Source of the DNA: Anaerolineae bacterium
Lineage (GTDB): Bacteria; Chloroflexota; Anaerolineae; Aggregatilineales; Phototrophicaceae
DNA: 53,279 nucleotides
Reading direction: 5' to 3'
Assembly: GCA_019912965.1 (NCBI GenBank)
Contig: JAIOHM010000154.1
Span: forward strand, 1-53,279
The notes beneath the pieces were generated by a model. The model did not search any database. It was not told the DNA's origin and saw only the letters and a list, made by a program, of their open reading frames with translations. The translations under genes and the position numbers were made by a program. This document shows positions 16,199 through 24,549 of the stretch, in pieces; the stretch's first letter is position 1; each line of letters opens with the position of its first letter.

Positions 16199-16678
16199 AT
16201 GCCTTCTTCAAGCGTGGAATCCCAACTCTTGACCGAGCCTGTACATCAGCTTGATCTGGCGGATTACTGCATCGTCACTTCGGATACTCCGGTGCGGCAG
16301 GCGGTTGAGCGGATGCGCGAGATGCGCCAGAACTGCGCCATCATCATCGGCAAGGGGACGCAGGTGGTGGGCATTTTGACCGACCGCGATGTCCTCAAAC
16401 GGGTGGTGACTGCGCCGGACACATGGGACAAACCGGTTGAGGAGATCATGACGCCTGATCCACAGACCATTTCGCCGGATGCTCCCGCAGGCGAAGCACT
16501 GTACATGATGGATGAAGGGCGCTACCGCAATGTACCCGTCGTCAATGCACGCGGCCTCATCCGGGGCAACGTTACCCATTACTCGATTTTGAAATTCCTC
16601 ACCGATCATTTCCCGGAAGCAGTATACAATCTGCCCCCCGACCCGACCAATTTTGCTCAGGATCGGGATGGGGGATAA
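16199..16678 (+). CDS. Two-CBS-domain protein
   Basis: A 159-residue protein made of one CBS pair, a module that binds adenosyl nucleotides and acts as an energy or second-messenger sensor. First domain: CIVTSDTPVRQAVERMREM through GILTDRDVLKRVV. Second: EEIMTPDPQTISPDAPAGEALYMM to GNVTHYSIL. No effector domain is attached. Two ATGs (16193, 16199) are possible; AGGAG at 16186-16190 gives good spacing only to 16199. It may be cotranscribed with the DUF4058 gene 30 bases downstream. Confidence 0.88.
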   Translation: MPSSSVESQLLTEPVHQLDLADYCIVTSDTPVRQAVERMREMRQNCAIIIGKGTQVVGILTDRDVLKRVVTAPDTWDKPVEEIMTPDPQTISPDAPAGEALYMMDEGRYRNVPVVNARGLIRGNVTHYSILKFLTDHFPEAVYNLPPDPTNFAQDRDGG

Positions 16679-16708
16679 CCGAGCCGCCAAGAATCAAGAG
16701 GATTGGGG

Positions 16709-17641
16709 ATGGCGATACAGTCACGGAAAAATCAGTATATCGGGGTGAATGCTCATCTCAACAGCCTGCTGCAAAATGAAACAGCGGGCTGGCCGATCTT
16801 TCATAACGCACATGTGGTTGATTTGACCCGTGCAGTTGATCGGGCGCTGCCACCGGGATATGTAGTCGTTCCAGAACGATCTTTGCAAATCCGCGAATTT
16901 CATCCTGATACAGGGGAGCCAATAGAGCGCCGCCGACGCAAGCTGCCTAAGCCTGATATTTCCATCTATCAGCGCCCAAATCCCAACGCGCAAGCCGTAT
17001 CTTCGCCAGCAGCAGTTGCTACCCCTACCCTGACGATTGAGCATCTAGACGCCTTTGATGACCCCGAAATTTATCTAACAGCTATCACTATTCACGAGAT
17101 TGATGAAAATCGCAAAATTGGCAACCCGATTACCTGGATTGAGCTGCTTTCGCCAACCAACAAACCTTTTGGCTCTGGTTATTTGCAGTATCAGCAAAAG
17201 CGGATTGCAACAACCAAAGCGGGTATCGTGCTGGTTGAAGTAGATTATTTGCACCAGTCGCCGCCCGTCGAAGAAGCTATTCCTAGCTACATGGACGGCG
17301 AAACCGATGCTTATGCCTATCATATTGCTATCACTGATCTACGTGAACAATCAAAACAGCCTCAGTTGCAGGTGTATGGATTCTCGGTAGATGCCGCCAT
17401 GCCAATTTTGAACATTCCGTTGGCAGGAGATGATGCCTTTAGGCTAGATTGCAGCAGTGTGTACAACCAAACCTATGAGAGCATCAGTTTCTATAGTTCA
17501 GAAGTGGATTATGAACAGCTTCCGGTGCGATTCGAAACCTACAGCGAAGCTGACCAAGCCCGAATTAAGGCACGGATGCAGGCTGTACAGGAATCACACC
17601 AACATGGGGCGAACCTTGAAGACGGGCCATTTGTAATTTGA
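16709..17641 (+). CDS. DUF4058-family protein
   Basis: A 310-residue cytosolic protein matching the DUF4058 pattern: a short N-terminal GVNAHLNSLLQNE region, PDISIYQR, then AITIHEIDENRKIGNPITWI, ELLSPTNK, and YQQKRIATTKAGIVLVEVDYLH. The latter segments look like a PD-(D/E)xK nuclease-type core (Glu...LSPxNK), as others have noted for restriction-like DUF families, but activity is unproven. The start at 16709 is chosen because AGAGGA lies about 8 bases upstream. Such genes are multi-copy in Chloroflexota and cyanobacteria. Its role is unknown. Confidence 0.8.
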   Translation: MAIQSRKNQYIGVNAHLNSLLQNETAGWPIFHNAHVVDLTRAVDRALPPGYVVVPERSLQIREFHPDTGEPIERRRRKLPKPDISIYQRPNPNAQAVSSPAAVATPTLTIEHLDAFDDPEIYLTAITIHEIDENRKIGNPITWIELLSPTNKPFGSGYLQYQQKRIATTKAGIVLVEVDYLHQSPPVEEAIPSYMDGETDAYAYHIAITDLREQSKQPQLQVYGFSVDAAMPILNIPLAGDDAFRLDCSSVYNQTYESISFYSSEVDYEQLPVRFETYSEADQARIKARMQAVQESHQHGANLEDGPFVI

Positions 17642-17672
17642 CCAGTGCAAAACTACACCGAGAGGAACAACC

Positions 17673-18560
17673 GTGAAATTCTTTTTTCTGATTATGGCTT
17701 CTTTTTTCCTGTATCTGCAATCACCGGAGGCAACCCCCGAAATGCGACAGGCAGGCGAAACTCGTACTGATGAACATGGGATTGAGCAGGTTTGGGTACC
17801 TGCCGGATGCTTCCAGATGGGATCAAGCCGTGAGCAGATACAAGCCATCTTGCAGGAAAGCCCGCCTGCATGGATGCGAAATGCTTTCCCCAACGAACAG
17901 CCACAGCATGAAGTCTGCATCACACAGGGATTCTGGATCGACCAAACCGAAGTGACCAATGTCGCTTACCAGGCCTTCATTGACGCGGGCGGTTATACCA
18001 CGCAGGAATTTTGGTCGGAAAAAGGATGGGAATGGTTAAGCGGGAAGGATGTTAGCAGTTTACCCGCTGCCTGTGAAACCGCCTTGCAGGAAGATCATCC
18101 GCGCGTGTGCGTGACGTGGTACGAAGCCGAGGCTTACGCAGCGTGGCGCGGGGGCAGTTTACCGACTGAAGCGCAGTGGGAATATGCAGCGCGTGGACCA
18201 GAATCGCTCATCTACCCGTGGGGTAACGAATGGGATGCAGCCAAAGCCAACGTGGTAGACAGCACCGATCTGGTTCCGGTGAGCAGTTACCCGGAAGGCG
18301 CAAGCTGGGTGGGTGCACTGGATATGGCAGGCAACGCGATGGAATGGGTACAGGATTGGCTGGACGGCGATTACTACGATGACAGCCCGAAGGATGATCC
18401 GCCGGGGCCGGAAACCGGACGGCAGAAGGTCGAAAAAGGCGGTTGGTGGGGCAGCAATCCGTTCGTGGCGCGTTCGGCTTACCGCCACTTTGAAGACCCA
18501 CCGACCTATCAGGATCATCATATTGGCTTCCGCGTGGTGACAAGCGAAGAAAAGAGTTAA
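17673..18560 (+). CDS. Secreted SUMF1-domain (formylglycine-generating-enzyme-like) protein
   Basis: A 295-residue protein with an N-terminal hydrophobic signal (KFFFLIMASFFLYLQ, about 2-16) and one SUMF1/FGE-sulfatase domain: VWVPAGCFQMGSS, HEVCITQGFWIDQTEVTN, AYAAWRGGSLPTEAQWEYAARG, DMAGNAMEWVQDW and the final HHIGFRVV. Authentic formylglycine-generating enzymes bind copper with two cysteines in a CxxxxC near the end; here the segment reads ARSAYRHFEDPP without cysteine. It is therefore more likely a structural or binding SUMF1 protein. GTG start with GAGAGGAA upstream. An inverted repeat separates it from korA. Confidence 0.86.
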   Translation: MKFFFLIMASFFLYLQSPEATPEMRQAGETRTDEHGIEQVWVPAGCFQMGSSREQIQAILQESPPAWMRNAFPNEQPQHEVCITQGFWIDQTEVTNVAYQAFIDAGGYTTQEFWSEKGWEWLSGKDVSSLPAACETALQEDHPRVCVTWYEAEAYAAWRGGSLPTEAQWEYAARGPESLIYPWGNEWDAAKANVVDSTDLVPVSSYPEGASWVGALDMAGNAMEWVQDWLDGDYYDDSPKDDPPGPETGRQKVEKGGWWGSNPFVARSAYRHFEDPPTYQDHHIGFRVVTSEEKS

Positions 18561-18574
18561 ACCGCAGCTAAAAG

Positions 18575-18600
18575 AGGGGCGAATCGTTTGATTCGCCCCT
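18575..18600 (+). terminator. Perfect inverted repeat between SUMF1 and korA genes
   Basis: An 11-bp perfect stem (AGGGGCGAATC / GATTCGCCCCT) with a 4-base loop, 14 bases after the SUMF1 stop. No long T-run follows (TATAAAAA). It belongs to a GGGGCGAA palindrome group with relatives at 27488-27528 and 43521-43549 and may terminate or process the message. Confidence 0.55.
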
Positions 18601-18643
18601 ATAAAAACACCGCCCAATATTATTTGTTTGAGGAGTACACATT

Positions 18644-20518
18644 ATGGCAGATGTAGAACTCAATCCCCCGATGACGTTTGAAGAAATCGACAGTGTGATT
18701 ATCCGGTTTGCGGGCGACTCCGGCGATGGGATGCAGTTGACCGGGACACAGTTTACGGATGCTTCCGCCGCGTATGGTAACGACGTGAGCACCTTCCCGG
18801 ACTTTCCGGCGGAAATCCGCGCCCCCGCTGGAACATTAGCAGGCGTTTCCGGCTTTCAGGTCAATCTTTCCAGCCGGGACGTGCTGACACCGGGCGATGA
18901 ACCCCATGTGCTGGTCGCCATGAATCCGGCGGCACTGGCATCGAATCTGGGCGATCTCGAATCGGGCGGTACGCTAATCGTCAACAGCGATAACTTCACC
19001 AAGTCCAATTTGAAAAAAGCGCATTATGAAACCAATCCGCTGGATGATGGTTCTTTACAAGGTTATGTCGTCCACAAAATCCCGATTACAGCGCTGAACC
19101 GCAAGGCGCTGGAAGGGATTGAAGGGATTTCGCAGAAGGATGTTGACCGCTGCCAGAACTTCTTCGCGCTGGGTTTGGCCTTCTGGATGTATGATCGCCA
19201 ACTGGAAACTACCTTCCAGTGGATTCAGCAGAAATTTGGCAAAAAACCCGCCATTGCCGAAGCCAACCGCCGTGCCCTGCAAGCTGGATACAACTACGGC
19301 GATACGGTCGAAGCCTTTCAGGGTCGCTATCGCATCCGCCCCGCCAAACTCGCGCCGGGAACCTACCGCAAGATCACCGGGAACGAGGCGATTGCTTTAG
19401 GTCTGGTGACGGCAGCACAGAAGGCGGGCAAACCACTGTTTTATGGGGGCTATCCCATTACCCCGGCCAGCGATATTCTGCACAATTTGGCAATGTATAA
19501 ACATTTTGATGTCCGCACGTTTCAGGCCGAGGATGAAATCGCGGCGATGGGATCGATCATCGGCGCAGCTTTCGGCGGTGCATTTGCGGTCACAGCCAGC
19601 AGCGGCCCCGGCATCGCGCTTAAAAGTGAGGCCATGAATCTGGCGTTGGTGCTGGAACTGCCAATGGTGATTATCAACGTGCAGCGCGGCGGCCCCAGCA
19701 CAGGAATGCCGACCAAAGTTGAACAGAGCGATCTGCTGCAAGTAATGTTCGGGCGCAACGGCGAATCACCATTACCGATTATTGCCCCGGCCACACCATC
19801 AGACTGCTTCGACATCGCTATTGAGGCTTTCCGGTTTGCGGTGCGCGCGATGTCCCCGGTGGTCATTCTCTCGGATGGGTATCTGGCGAACAGTGCCGAA
19901 CCCTGGAACATCCCTGACCCGGATAAAATTCCGCCGATTGAAGTGGAATATGCGGTCGCCAAAGAGGGTGAAACCTTCAAGCCGTATGCCCGCGATGTTG
20001 TGACGCTGGGGCGTCCGTGGGCAGTGCCGGGTACACCGGGATTGGAACACCGCATCGGTGGGCTTTCCAAAGCGCCGGAAACCGGAAATGTATCTTATGA
20101 TCCTGAACATCATTGGGCGATGGTCAACGACCGTAAAGATAAGGTGGAACGTTTACAGGAAATTATTCCACCGCAGCCCGTGTTTGGGCCGAAGTATGGG
20201 GCGGTTCTGGTGGTCACATGGGGCAGCACCTACGGCGCGGCGCGTTCGGCAGTTGAACGGGCGCAGTCGGCAGGTTTGAAAGTAGCGCACACCCATCTGC
20301 GTTATCTCAATCCGCTGCCGCGCGATCTGGAAAATATTCTTGACCGCTATCAGACCATCCTGATTCCCGAATTAAATCTGGGGCAGTTGGCGCATCATCT
20401 GCGCGGTGTGTTTGGCATGAACAACATCGTGTCGTATCCAAAGGTGAAAGGCCGTCCCTTCACTATCACCGAGCTTTATCGCGCCATTCACGATACGGCG
20501 AAGGTCGGCAGTAAGTAA
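18644..20518 (+). CDS. korA: 2-oxoacid:ferredoxin oxidoreductase, fused gamma-alpha subunit (KorA-type)
   Basis: A 624-residue subunit of a 2-oxoglutarate (or other 2-oxoacid):ferredoxin oxidoreductase, which interconverts 2-oxoacid plus CoA and acyl-CoA using reduced ferredoxin. Residues 1-200 are the gamma domain (RFAGDSGDGMQLTG, FPDFPAEIRAPAGT). From about 230 comes the alpha domain with YGGYPITPASDI, QAEDEIAAMGS, SGPGIALKSEAM and RGGPSTGMPTK. GAGGAG precedes the ATG. Normally a beta subunit (KorB, TPP-binding) follows at once; here an alpha/beta hydrolase gene follows after 10 bases and no korB is in the window. The partner must be elsewhere. Confidence 0.94.
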   Translation: MADVELNPPMTFEEIDSVIIRFAGDSGDGMQLTGTQFTDASAAYGNDVSTFPDFPAEIRAPAGTLAGVSGFQVNLSSRDVLTPGDEPHVLVAMNPAALASNLGDLESGGTLIVNSDNFTKSNLKKAHYETNPLDDGSLQGYVVHKIPITALNRKALEGIEGISQKDVDRCQNFFALGLAFWMYDRQLETTFQWIQQKFGKKPAIAEANRRALQAGYNYGDTVEAFQGRYRIRPAKLAPGTYRKITGNEAIALGLVTAAQKAGKPLFYGGYPITPASDILHNLAMYKHFDVRTFQAEDEIAAMGSIIGAAFGGAFAVTASSGPGIALKSEAMNLALVLELPMVIINVQRGGPSTGMPTKVEQSDLLQVMFGRNGESPLPIIAPATPSDCFDIAIEAFRFAVRAMSPVVILSDGYLANSAEPWNIPDPDKIPPIEVEYAVAKEGETFKPYARDVVTLGRPWAVPGTPGLEHRIGGLSKAPETGNVSYDPEHHWAMVNDRKDKVERLQEIIPPQPVFGPKYGAVLVVTWGSTYGAARSAVERAQSAGLKVAHTHLRYLNPLPRDLENILDRYQTILIPELNLGQLAHHLRGVFGMNNIVSYPKVKGRPFTITELYRAIHDTAKVGSK

Positions 20519-20528
20519 CGAGAAATGA

Positions 20529-21428
20529 GTGAAAATCGGAATGCAGATGAAGCCACCCGATAACAGCGCTCTCTATAAATCACCGGAGGGGTACCGGATG
20601 GCGATGGAAGCCTATGAAAAGCTGTTGGGCAAACTGACTGTGCCATATGAAACCCATTGGGTGGAGACGGCACATGGCTTAACCCATGTATTGGCTGCGG
20701 GTCGCTCGGATGCACCGCCGATTTTCTTCTGGCATGGGATGGATGCCAGTGCACCGACATGGGTTGAACAGATCAATGCCGCCGCGCCGCATTATCGCGT
20801 TTATGCGGCTGATACACCGGGCAGCATGGGCAAAAGTGTGCCAGAACGGCTAGATCGCAACGGGGCGGCTTACGGTGCGTGGATGCGCGATGTGATGAAC
20901 GGCTTGGGCGTGGAACGGGTGCATCAGGTCGGGATTTCGTTGGGCGGTTGGCTGATCTTAAAACTGGCAACGGTTGCACCGGAGAAAATTAGCAGCGCGT
21001 TTTTGATGAGTTCTGCCGGATTTGTGAACCCGAATTGGCGGCTGATTTTGAAGATGCTGCCCGTTTTGCTGACTACGCCGCGCGATAAACAGGGCGAAAG
21101 GTTTCTTCGGGTGATGGGTGCACCGGGTATCCAGCCAGCCGAGCAGGATGTGGTGATGTTTGATATTCTAATGAAGTATTTTCATTACGAGCAAGCTCCC
21201 GGCCCGCTGCCGAACGACGATTTGCGCCGTTTGACCGCCCCGACTTATCTTTTAATGGGTGAACATGAAGCCGCATTCCGTCCACAGGCCGTCATCCAAC
21301 GGGCGAAAGCCGTTTTGGCGAATTTGGTGAAAGCAGAAATTCTGCCGCGCGTTGGACACGGTATGATTACTGAAGACGTAGCGGCTGTGAATGAGCGCAT
21401 CTTTGGGTTTATTGGAGAGCAAAGCTAG
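20529..21428 (+). CDS. Alpha/beta hydrolase
   Basis: A 299-residue soluble hydrolase. The oxyanion region FFWHGMDA is at 66-73, the nucleophile elbow is GISLGG with Ser137, and a C-terminal VGHGMITED supplies the catalytic His. The acid residue would come from LLMGEHEAAF, where Glu replaces the usual Asp. It could act on an ester or lactone; the substrate is unknown. Start is uncertain: GTG at 20529 or ATG at 20541, neither with a strong ribosome site. It follows korA by 10 bases and is probably in the same transcript, with the winged-helix gene 2 bases downstream. Confidence 0.88.
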   Translation: MKIGMQMKPPDNSALYKSPEGYRMAMEAYEKLLGKLTVPYETHWVETAHGLTHVLAAGRSDAPPIFFWHGMDASAPTWVEQINAAAPHYRVYAADTPGSMGKSVPERLDRNGAAYGAWMRDVMNGLGVERVHQVGISLGGWLILKLATVAPEKISSAFLMSSAGFVNPNWRLILKMLPVLLTTPRDKQGERFLRVMGAPGIQPAEQDVVMFDILMKYFHYEQAPGPLPNDDLRRLTAPTYLLMGEHEAAFRPQAVIQRAKAVLANLVKAEILPRVGHGMITEDVAAVNERIFGFIGEQS

Positions 21429-21430
21429 AC

Positions 21431-21781
21431 ATGAAACCCATCCCGACCAGAAGTGATTGGCTGCTGCCGTTTATTCGGGTGCTGAGCGATGAGCAGCCGC
21501 ACAAAAGAGGCGACATCTTAAAATCGGTTGCCAATCAATTGAATTTGACCGAAGCCCAACTGGGAACTCGTTTTGCCGTTAATGACCAATTGGTTGTCCG
21601 CTATTATCTGGATTCGTGTGAGGCAAAGTTTTGCAAAGCGGGTTGGGTTGTTAAACTTGAGCCAAACGAGGATAACATGAGCGATGTTTTCCAGATCACC
21701 CCTTTGGGACTGGAAGAATTTCAGAAAAATCCAGAGCAGATCAGCATTGCTTATCTACGCAGTTTTTGGAAACAGGGATGA
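21431..21781 (+). CDS. Winged-helix protein resembling the Mrr N-terminal domain
   Basis: A 116-residue protein. The opening WLLPFIRVLSDEQPHKRGDIL, then NQLNLTEAQ, YYLDSCEAKFCKAGWVVKL and FQITPLGLEEFQ follow the layout of the Mrr N-terminal winged helix that reads DNA in type IV restriction enzymes. There is no nuclease domain, so it would be a stand-alone DNA-binding or decoy module, perhaps a regulator of the genes after it. It begins two bases after the hydrolase stop and ends in an ATGA overlap with the next gene, so translation is coupled. The Mrr similarity is by eye. Confidence 0.6.
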   Translation: MKPIPTRSDWLLPFIRVLSDEQPHKRGDILKSVANQLNLTEAQLGTRFAVNDQLVVRYYLDSCEAKFCKAGWVVKLEPNEDNMSDVFQITPLGLEEFQKNPEQISIAYLRSFWKQG

Positions 21782-22959
21782 ATAACTTGACAAAAATCAT
21801 TCGTATTCTCGCATTCCTGCTTTTGCCCTCCCTTGTACCTGCTGTGCTGGCGCAGAATGAGTGTCCCGCGATTGTGCAGCAGGCTTTGGAAGCTGTACAG
21901 ACAGCCTGTGCCAATACTGCCCGCAATCAAGCCTGTTACGGCAATGTTGCCCTGACGGCTACCCCGCGCGAAGGCGTGAGCAGCTTCACCTTTGAAAAAG
22001 TCGGGGACATTACGGATGCCGCTAACATTCAGTCCCTACAATTGACGGGGATGAATGTGGATGAAGGGCATTGGGGCGTTGTCATGATGAAATTGCAGGC
22101 CAATATACCCGATGTGCTGCCGGGGCAGAACGCAACCGTGCTGCTGTTCGGGGATGTGGAAGTCGCCAACGCGGTTCCGCCGACCGTCGAGTTGCAAGCA
22201 GTCAGCGGCGGTGCGGCTAACATCCGGCGACGGCCAACCGCAGACGCCCAGAATGTAATCGCTTCATTGGCTGCCGGGGCAACCGTGACCGCTACCGGAC
22301 GCTTGGCTGATGGCACATGGATACGCATCCGCACAACGGGCGACAATTTGGGGCAAACCGGATGGGTGGCAGCAGGTTTGCTATCCAGCACGGGTGATTT
22401 AAACACGTTAGATGTGGTCGAAGCCGACTCGCAAACTTTCAGCCCGATGCAGGCCTTTTATCTGAAGACCGGATTTCGAGATCGTCCCTGTGCTGAAGCG
22501 CCGGAAAGCGGCATTCTGGTGCAAGGGCCGAAAGGCTTCCGCCTGAATTTCAATGTCAATAGTGTGGATATCTCGATGGGTTCGACACTGTTTTTGCAGA
22601 CCGCCGAAAGGGAAATGCGGGTCAACGTGGTCGAAGGTGCAGCAACCGTGACCAATGATGGGATATCGCAGATCGTTCCAGCGGGCACATTTACCGAGGT
22701 TACGCTGGATGAAGATGGCGAGGCAATCGGTGCCCCGGAACTGCCACAGCCTTATGAGATCGATGATTTTGATGGTTTGCCGCTGGATGACCTGCCAGAA
22801 GATATTGAAGTTGCTCCTGAACTCGATGAAGATGAACTTGAACAAGCAATGGAAGATGCCCTTTATGGGGATGATGGATCACCAGATGACGAAGATGAAG
22901 ATGAGGCACTGCCACCTGAACCTGAAGAACCTGTAGACGAGGAAGACCCCTTATCATGA
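21778..22959 (+). CDS. Secreted SH3b-domain protein with FecR-like region and acidic tail
   Basis: A 393-residue exported protein. Signal peptide at 1-25 (LAFLLLPSLVPAVLA then QNE). Four cysteines lie in the first 60 mature residues. An SH3b domain spans about 140-205 (AANIRRRPTADAQNVIASL, GQTGWVAAGLL). A FecR-like jelly-roll segment follows (GSTLFLQTAEREMRVNVVEGAATV, about 270-310). The last 70 residues are almost all Asp, Glu and Pro, likely disordered. It overlaps its neighbours by ATGA at both ends, so it is produced with the winged-helix protein and the quinone reductase. Likely an envelope or glycan-binding protein; partner unknown. Confidence 0.8.
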   Translation: MNNLTKIIRILAFLLLPSLVPAVLAQNECPAIVQQALEAVQTACANTARNQACYGNVALTATPREGVSSFTFEKVGDITDAANIQSLQLTGMNVDEGHWGVVMMKLQANIPDVLPGQNATVLLFGDVEVANAVPPTVELQAVSGGAANIRRRPTADAQNVIASLAAGATVTATGRLADGTWIRIRTTGDNLGQTGWVAAGLLSSTGDLNTLDVVEADSQTFSPMQAFYLKTGFRDRPCAEAPESGILVQGPKGFRLNFNVNSVDISMGSTLFLQTAEREMRVNVVEGAATVTNDGISQIVPAGTFTEVTLDEDGEAIGAPELPQPYEIDDFDGLPLDDLPEDIEVAPELDEDELEQAMEDALYGDDGSPDDEDEDEALPPEPEEPVDEEDPLS

Positions 22960-23933
22960 AGGCATTACTCTGCAAAGCATGGGGATTACCCGAAACGCTG
23001 GTTTTGGAAGATGTTGAAAGCAAACCACCAACCGGGGGTGAAGTTCGCATCCGGGTTCGCGCCTGTGGCATCAACTTCGCCGATACCCTGATCGTTCAGG
23101 GATTGTATCAGGTCAAACCGCCCTTTCCGTTCAGCGCAGGTCTGGAAGTGGCAGGCGAGGTGATGGAAGTCGGCGCGGGCGTGACGCATGTTCAGCCGGG
23201 TCAGCGGGTGATGAGCATCGCCAATTGGGGCGGCATGGCGGAAGAAATCAACCTTCCGGCCATGCTGACGATGCCGATTCCTGACAGCATGAGCTATGAA
23301 CAGGCGGCGGCTTTCCCGGTAGCTTATGGCACGTCACACATCGCACTCGATCACCGGGGACATTTGCAACCGGGGGAAACCTTGCTGGTGCTGGGTGCGG
23401 CGGGCGGCGTTGGATTAACTGCCGTCGAAATCGGCAAGCGCATGGGCGCGACGGTGATCGCCTGCGCCAGTACGCCGGAAAAGCTGGAACTCACGCGGCA
23501 GTACGGCGCTGACCACACCATCAATTACAGCACAGAAAATCTGCGCGAACGGATTAAAGCCATCACCGGGGGTAAAGGCATCAACGTTGCTTATGATCCG
23601 GTCGGCGGCGATTTGTTCGAGCCAGCCGTGCGCTCACTGGCATGGGAGGGGCGAATGCTGGTGATCGGGTTCGCCAGCGGGACGATTCCGCAGCTTCCGG
23701 TCAATCTGACGCTGGTCAAAAATAGTTCGGTGGTCGGCGTGTTCTGGGGCGCGTATTCCATCAACAACCCGAAGGTGCTGATGGATTCGCTCAAAACCTT
23801 GATGGGCTGGATGGCGAAGGGCGAATTGAAACCGCATATTTCGCACACCTTCCCACTGGAACGGGGGGGCGAGGCACTGCGAATGCTGATGGAACGGCGA
23901 TCTACGGGCAAGGTTGTGGTGACGATGGAGTAG
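22956..23933 (+). CDS. NADPH:quinone oxidoreductase-type zinc-free medium-chain reductase
   Basis: A 325-residue medium-chain dehydrogenase/reductase of the quinone oxidoreductase group. It has the N-terminal GroES-like fold (RVRACGINFADTLIVQGLY), the NADP-binding LVLGAAGGVGLTAVEIGKRMGA at about 145-166, and no catalytic or structural zinc cysteines. It would reduce quinones or enoyl-type substrates with NADPH. The start overlaps the previous stop (ATGA), an unusual coupling of a cytosolic reductase to a secreted SH3b protein. Confidence 0.93.
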   Translation: MKALLCKAWGLPETLVLEDVESKPPTGGEVRIRVRACGINFADTLIVQGLYQVKPPFPFSAGLEVAGEVMEVGAGVTHVQPGQRVMSIANWGGMAEEINLPAMLTMPIPDSMSYEQAAAFPVAYGTSHIALDHRGHLQPGETLLVLGAAGGVGLTAVEIGKRMGATVIACASTPEKLELTRQYGADHTINYSTENLRERIKAITGGKGINVAYDPVGGDLFEPAVRSLAWEGRMLVIGFASGTIPQLPVNLTLVKNSSVVGVFWGAYSINNPKVLMDSLKTLMGWMAKGELKPHISHTFPLERGGEALRMLMERRSTGKVVVTME

Positions 23934-23942
23934 CGGAAATTC

Positions 23943-24470
23943 ATGCATGACGAACTTGACCAACAAAAAATGCTCGATTTGATGCAGGCGGAATTTGCTT
24001 TCGTCCAGCGTACTTTGCTGCTTGTCCCTGCCCATTTGATGACACAGCCGAATGTGCAGGGCAAATGGTCAGTCAAAGATACGGTGGCGCATCTGAGCGC
24101 GTGGCATAAACGCGCCCTGCGCTGGATTGATATGGCACGGCGAGGCGAAGGGGTAAAGGGGAAACATGTGGTTGAACCCGAACCGGGTTTCGGCTGGCAT
24201 CAGAAAGACGCGATCAACGAAAAAAGTTATCAGGAAGATAAAGATCGTCCGCTCGAAGATGTGTTAGCCGAGTTTCAGGAAACCTATGAACAGCTTTATG
24301 CTGAAACAGCGGATTCTTCTGATGGTGAATTATTTGGGCGGGAAGGGTTATCGACATTTTTCCGCGATCCCCTGAATGGTTACATTGTGTGGAATACCTA
24401 CGAGCATTACAAAGAACACATTCCGCCCATCCGGGTATGGCTGCGCGATGTGGGTATCCCGCCTTCATAG
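23943..24470 (+). CDS. ClbS/DfsB-family four-helix-bundle protein (DinB-like)
   Basis: A 175-residue cytosolic protein of the DinB-like group that includes ClbS, the colibactin self-protection hydrolase. Diagnostic features are GKWSVKDTVAHLSAWH (48-63), RALRWIDMARRGE, and the C-terminal NGYIVWNTYEHYKEHIP with the final metal-ligand histidines. The reaction in this organism is unknown; the family is often linked to stress or drug tolerance. It begins 9 bases after the reductase stop and is probably in the same transcript. Confidence 0.85.
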   Translation: MHDELDQQKMLDLMQAEFAFVQRTLLLVPAHLMTQPNVQGKWSVKDTVAHLSAWHKRALRWIDMARRGEGVKGKHVVEPEPGFGWHQKDAINEKSYQEDKDRPLEDVLAEFQETYEQLYAETADSSDGELFGREGLSTFFRDPLNGYIVWNTYEHYKEHIPPIRVWLRDVGIPPS

Positions 24471-24549
24471 GACGTATATACCCTGTATGTTTGGAGAGTG
24501 ATGCTGTAGTTTGAATGCCATCTGTAACGTAATGTGAGATACGAGCTGA

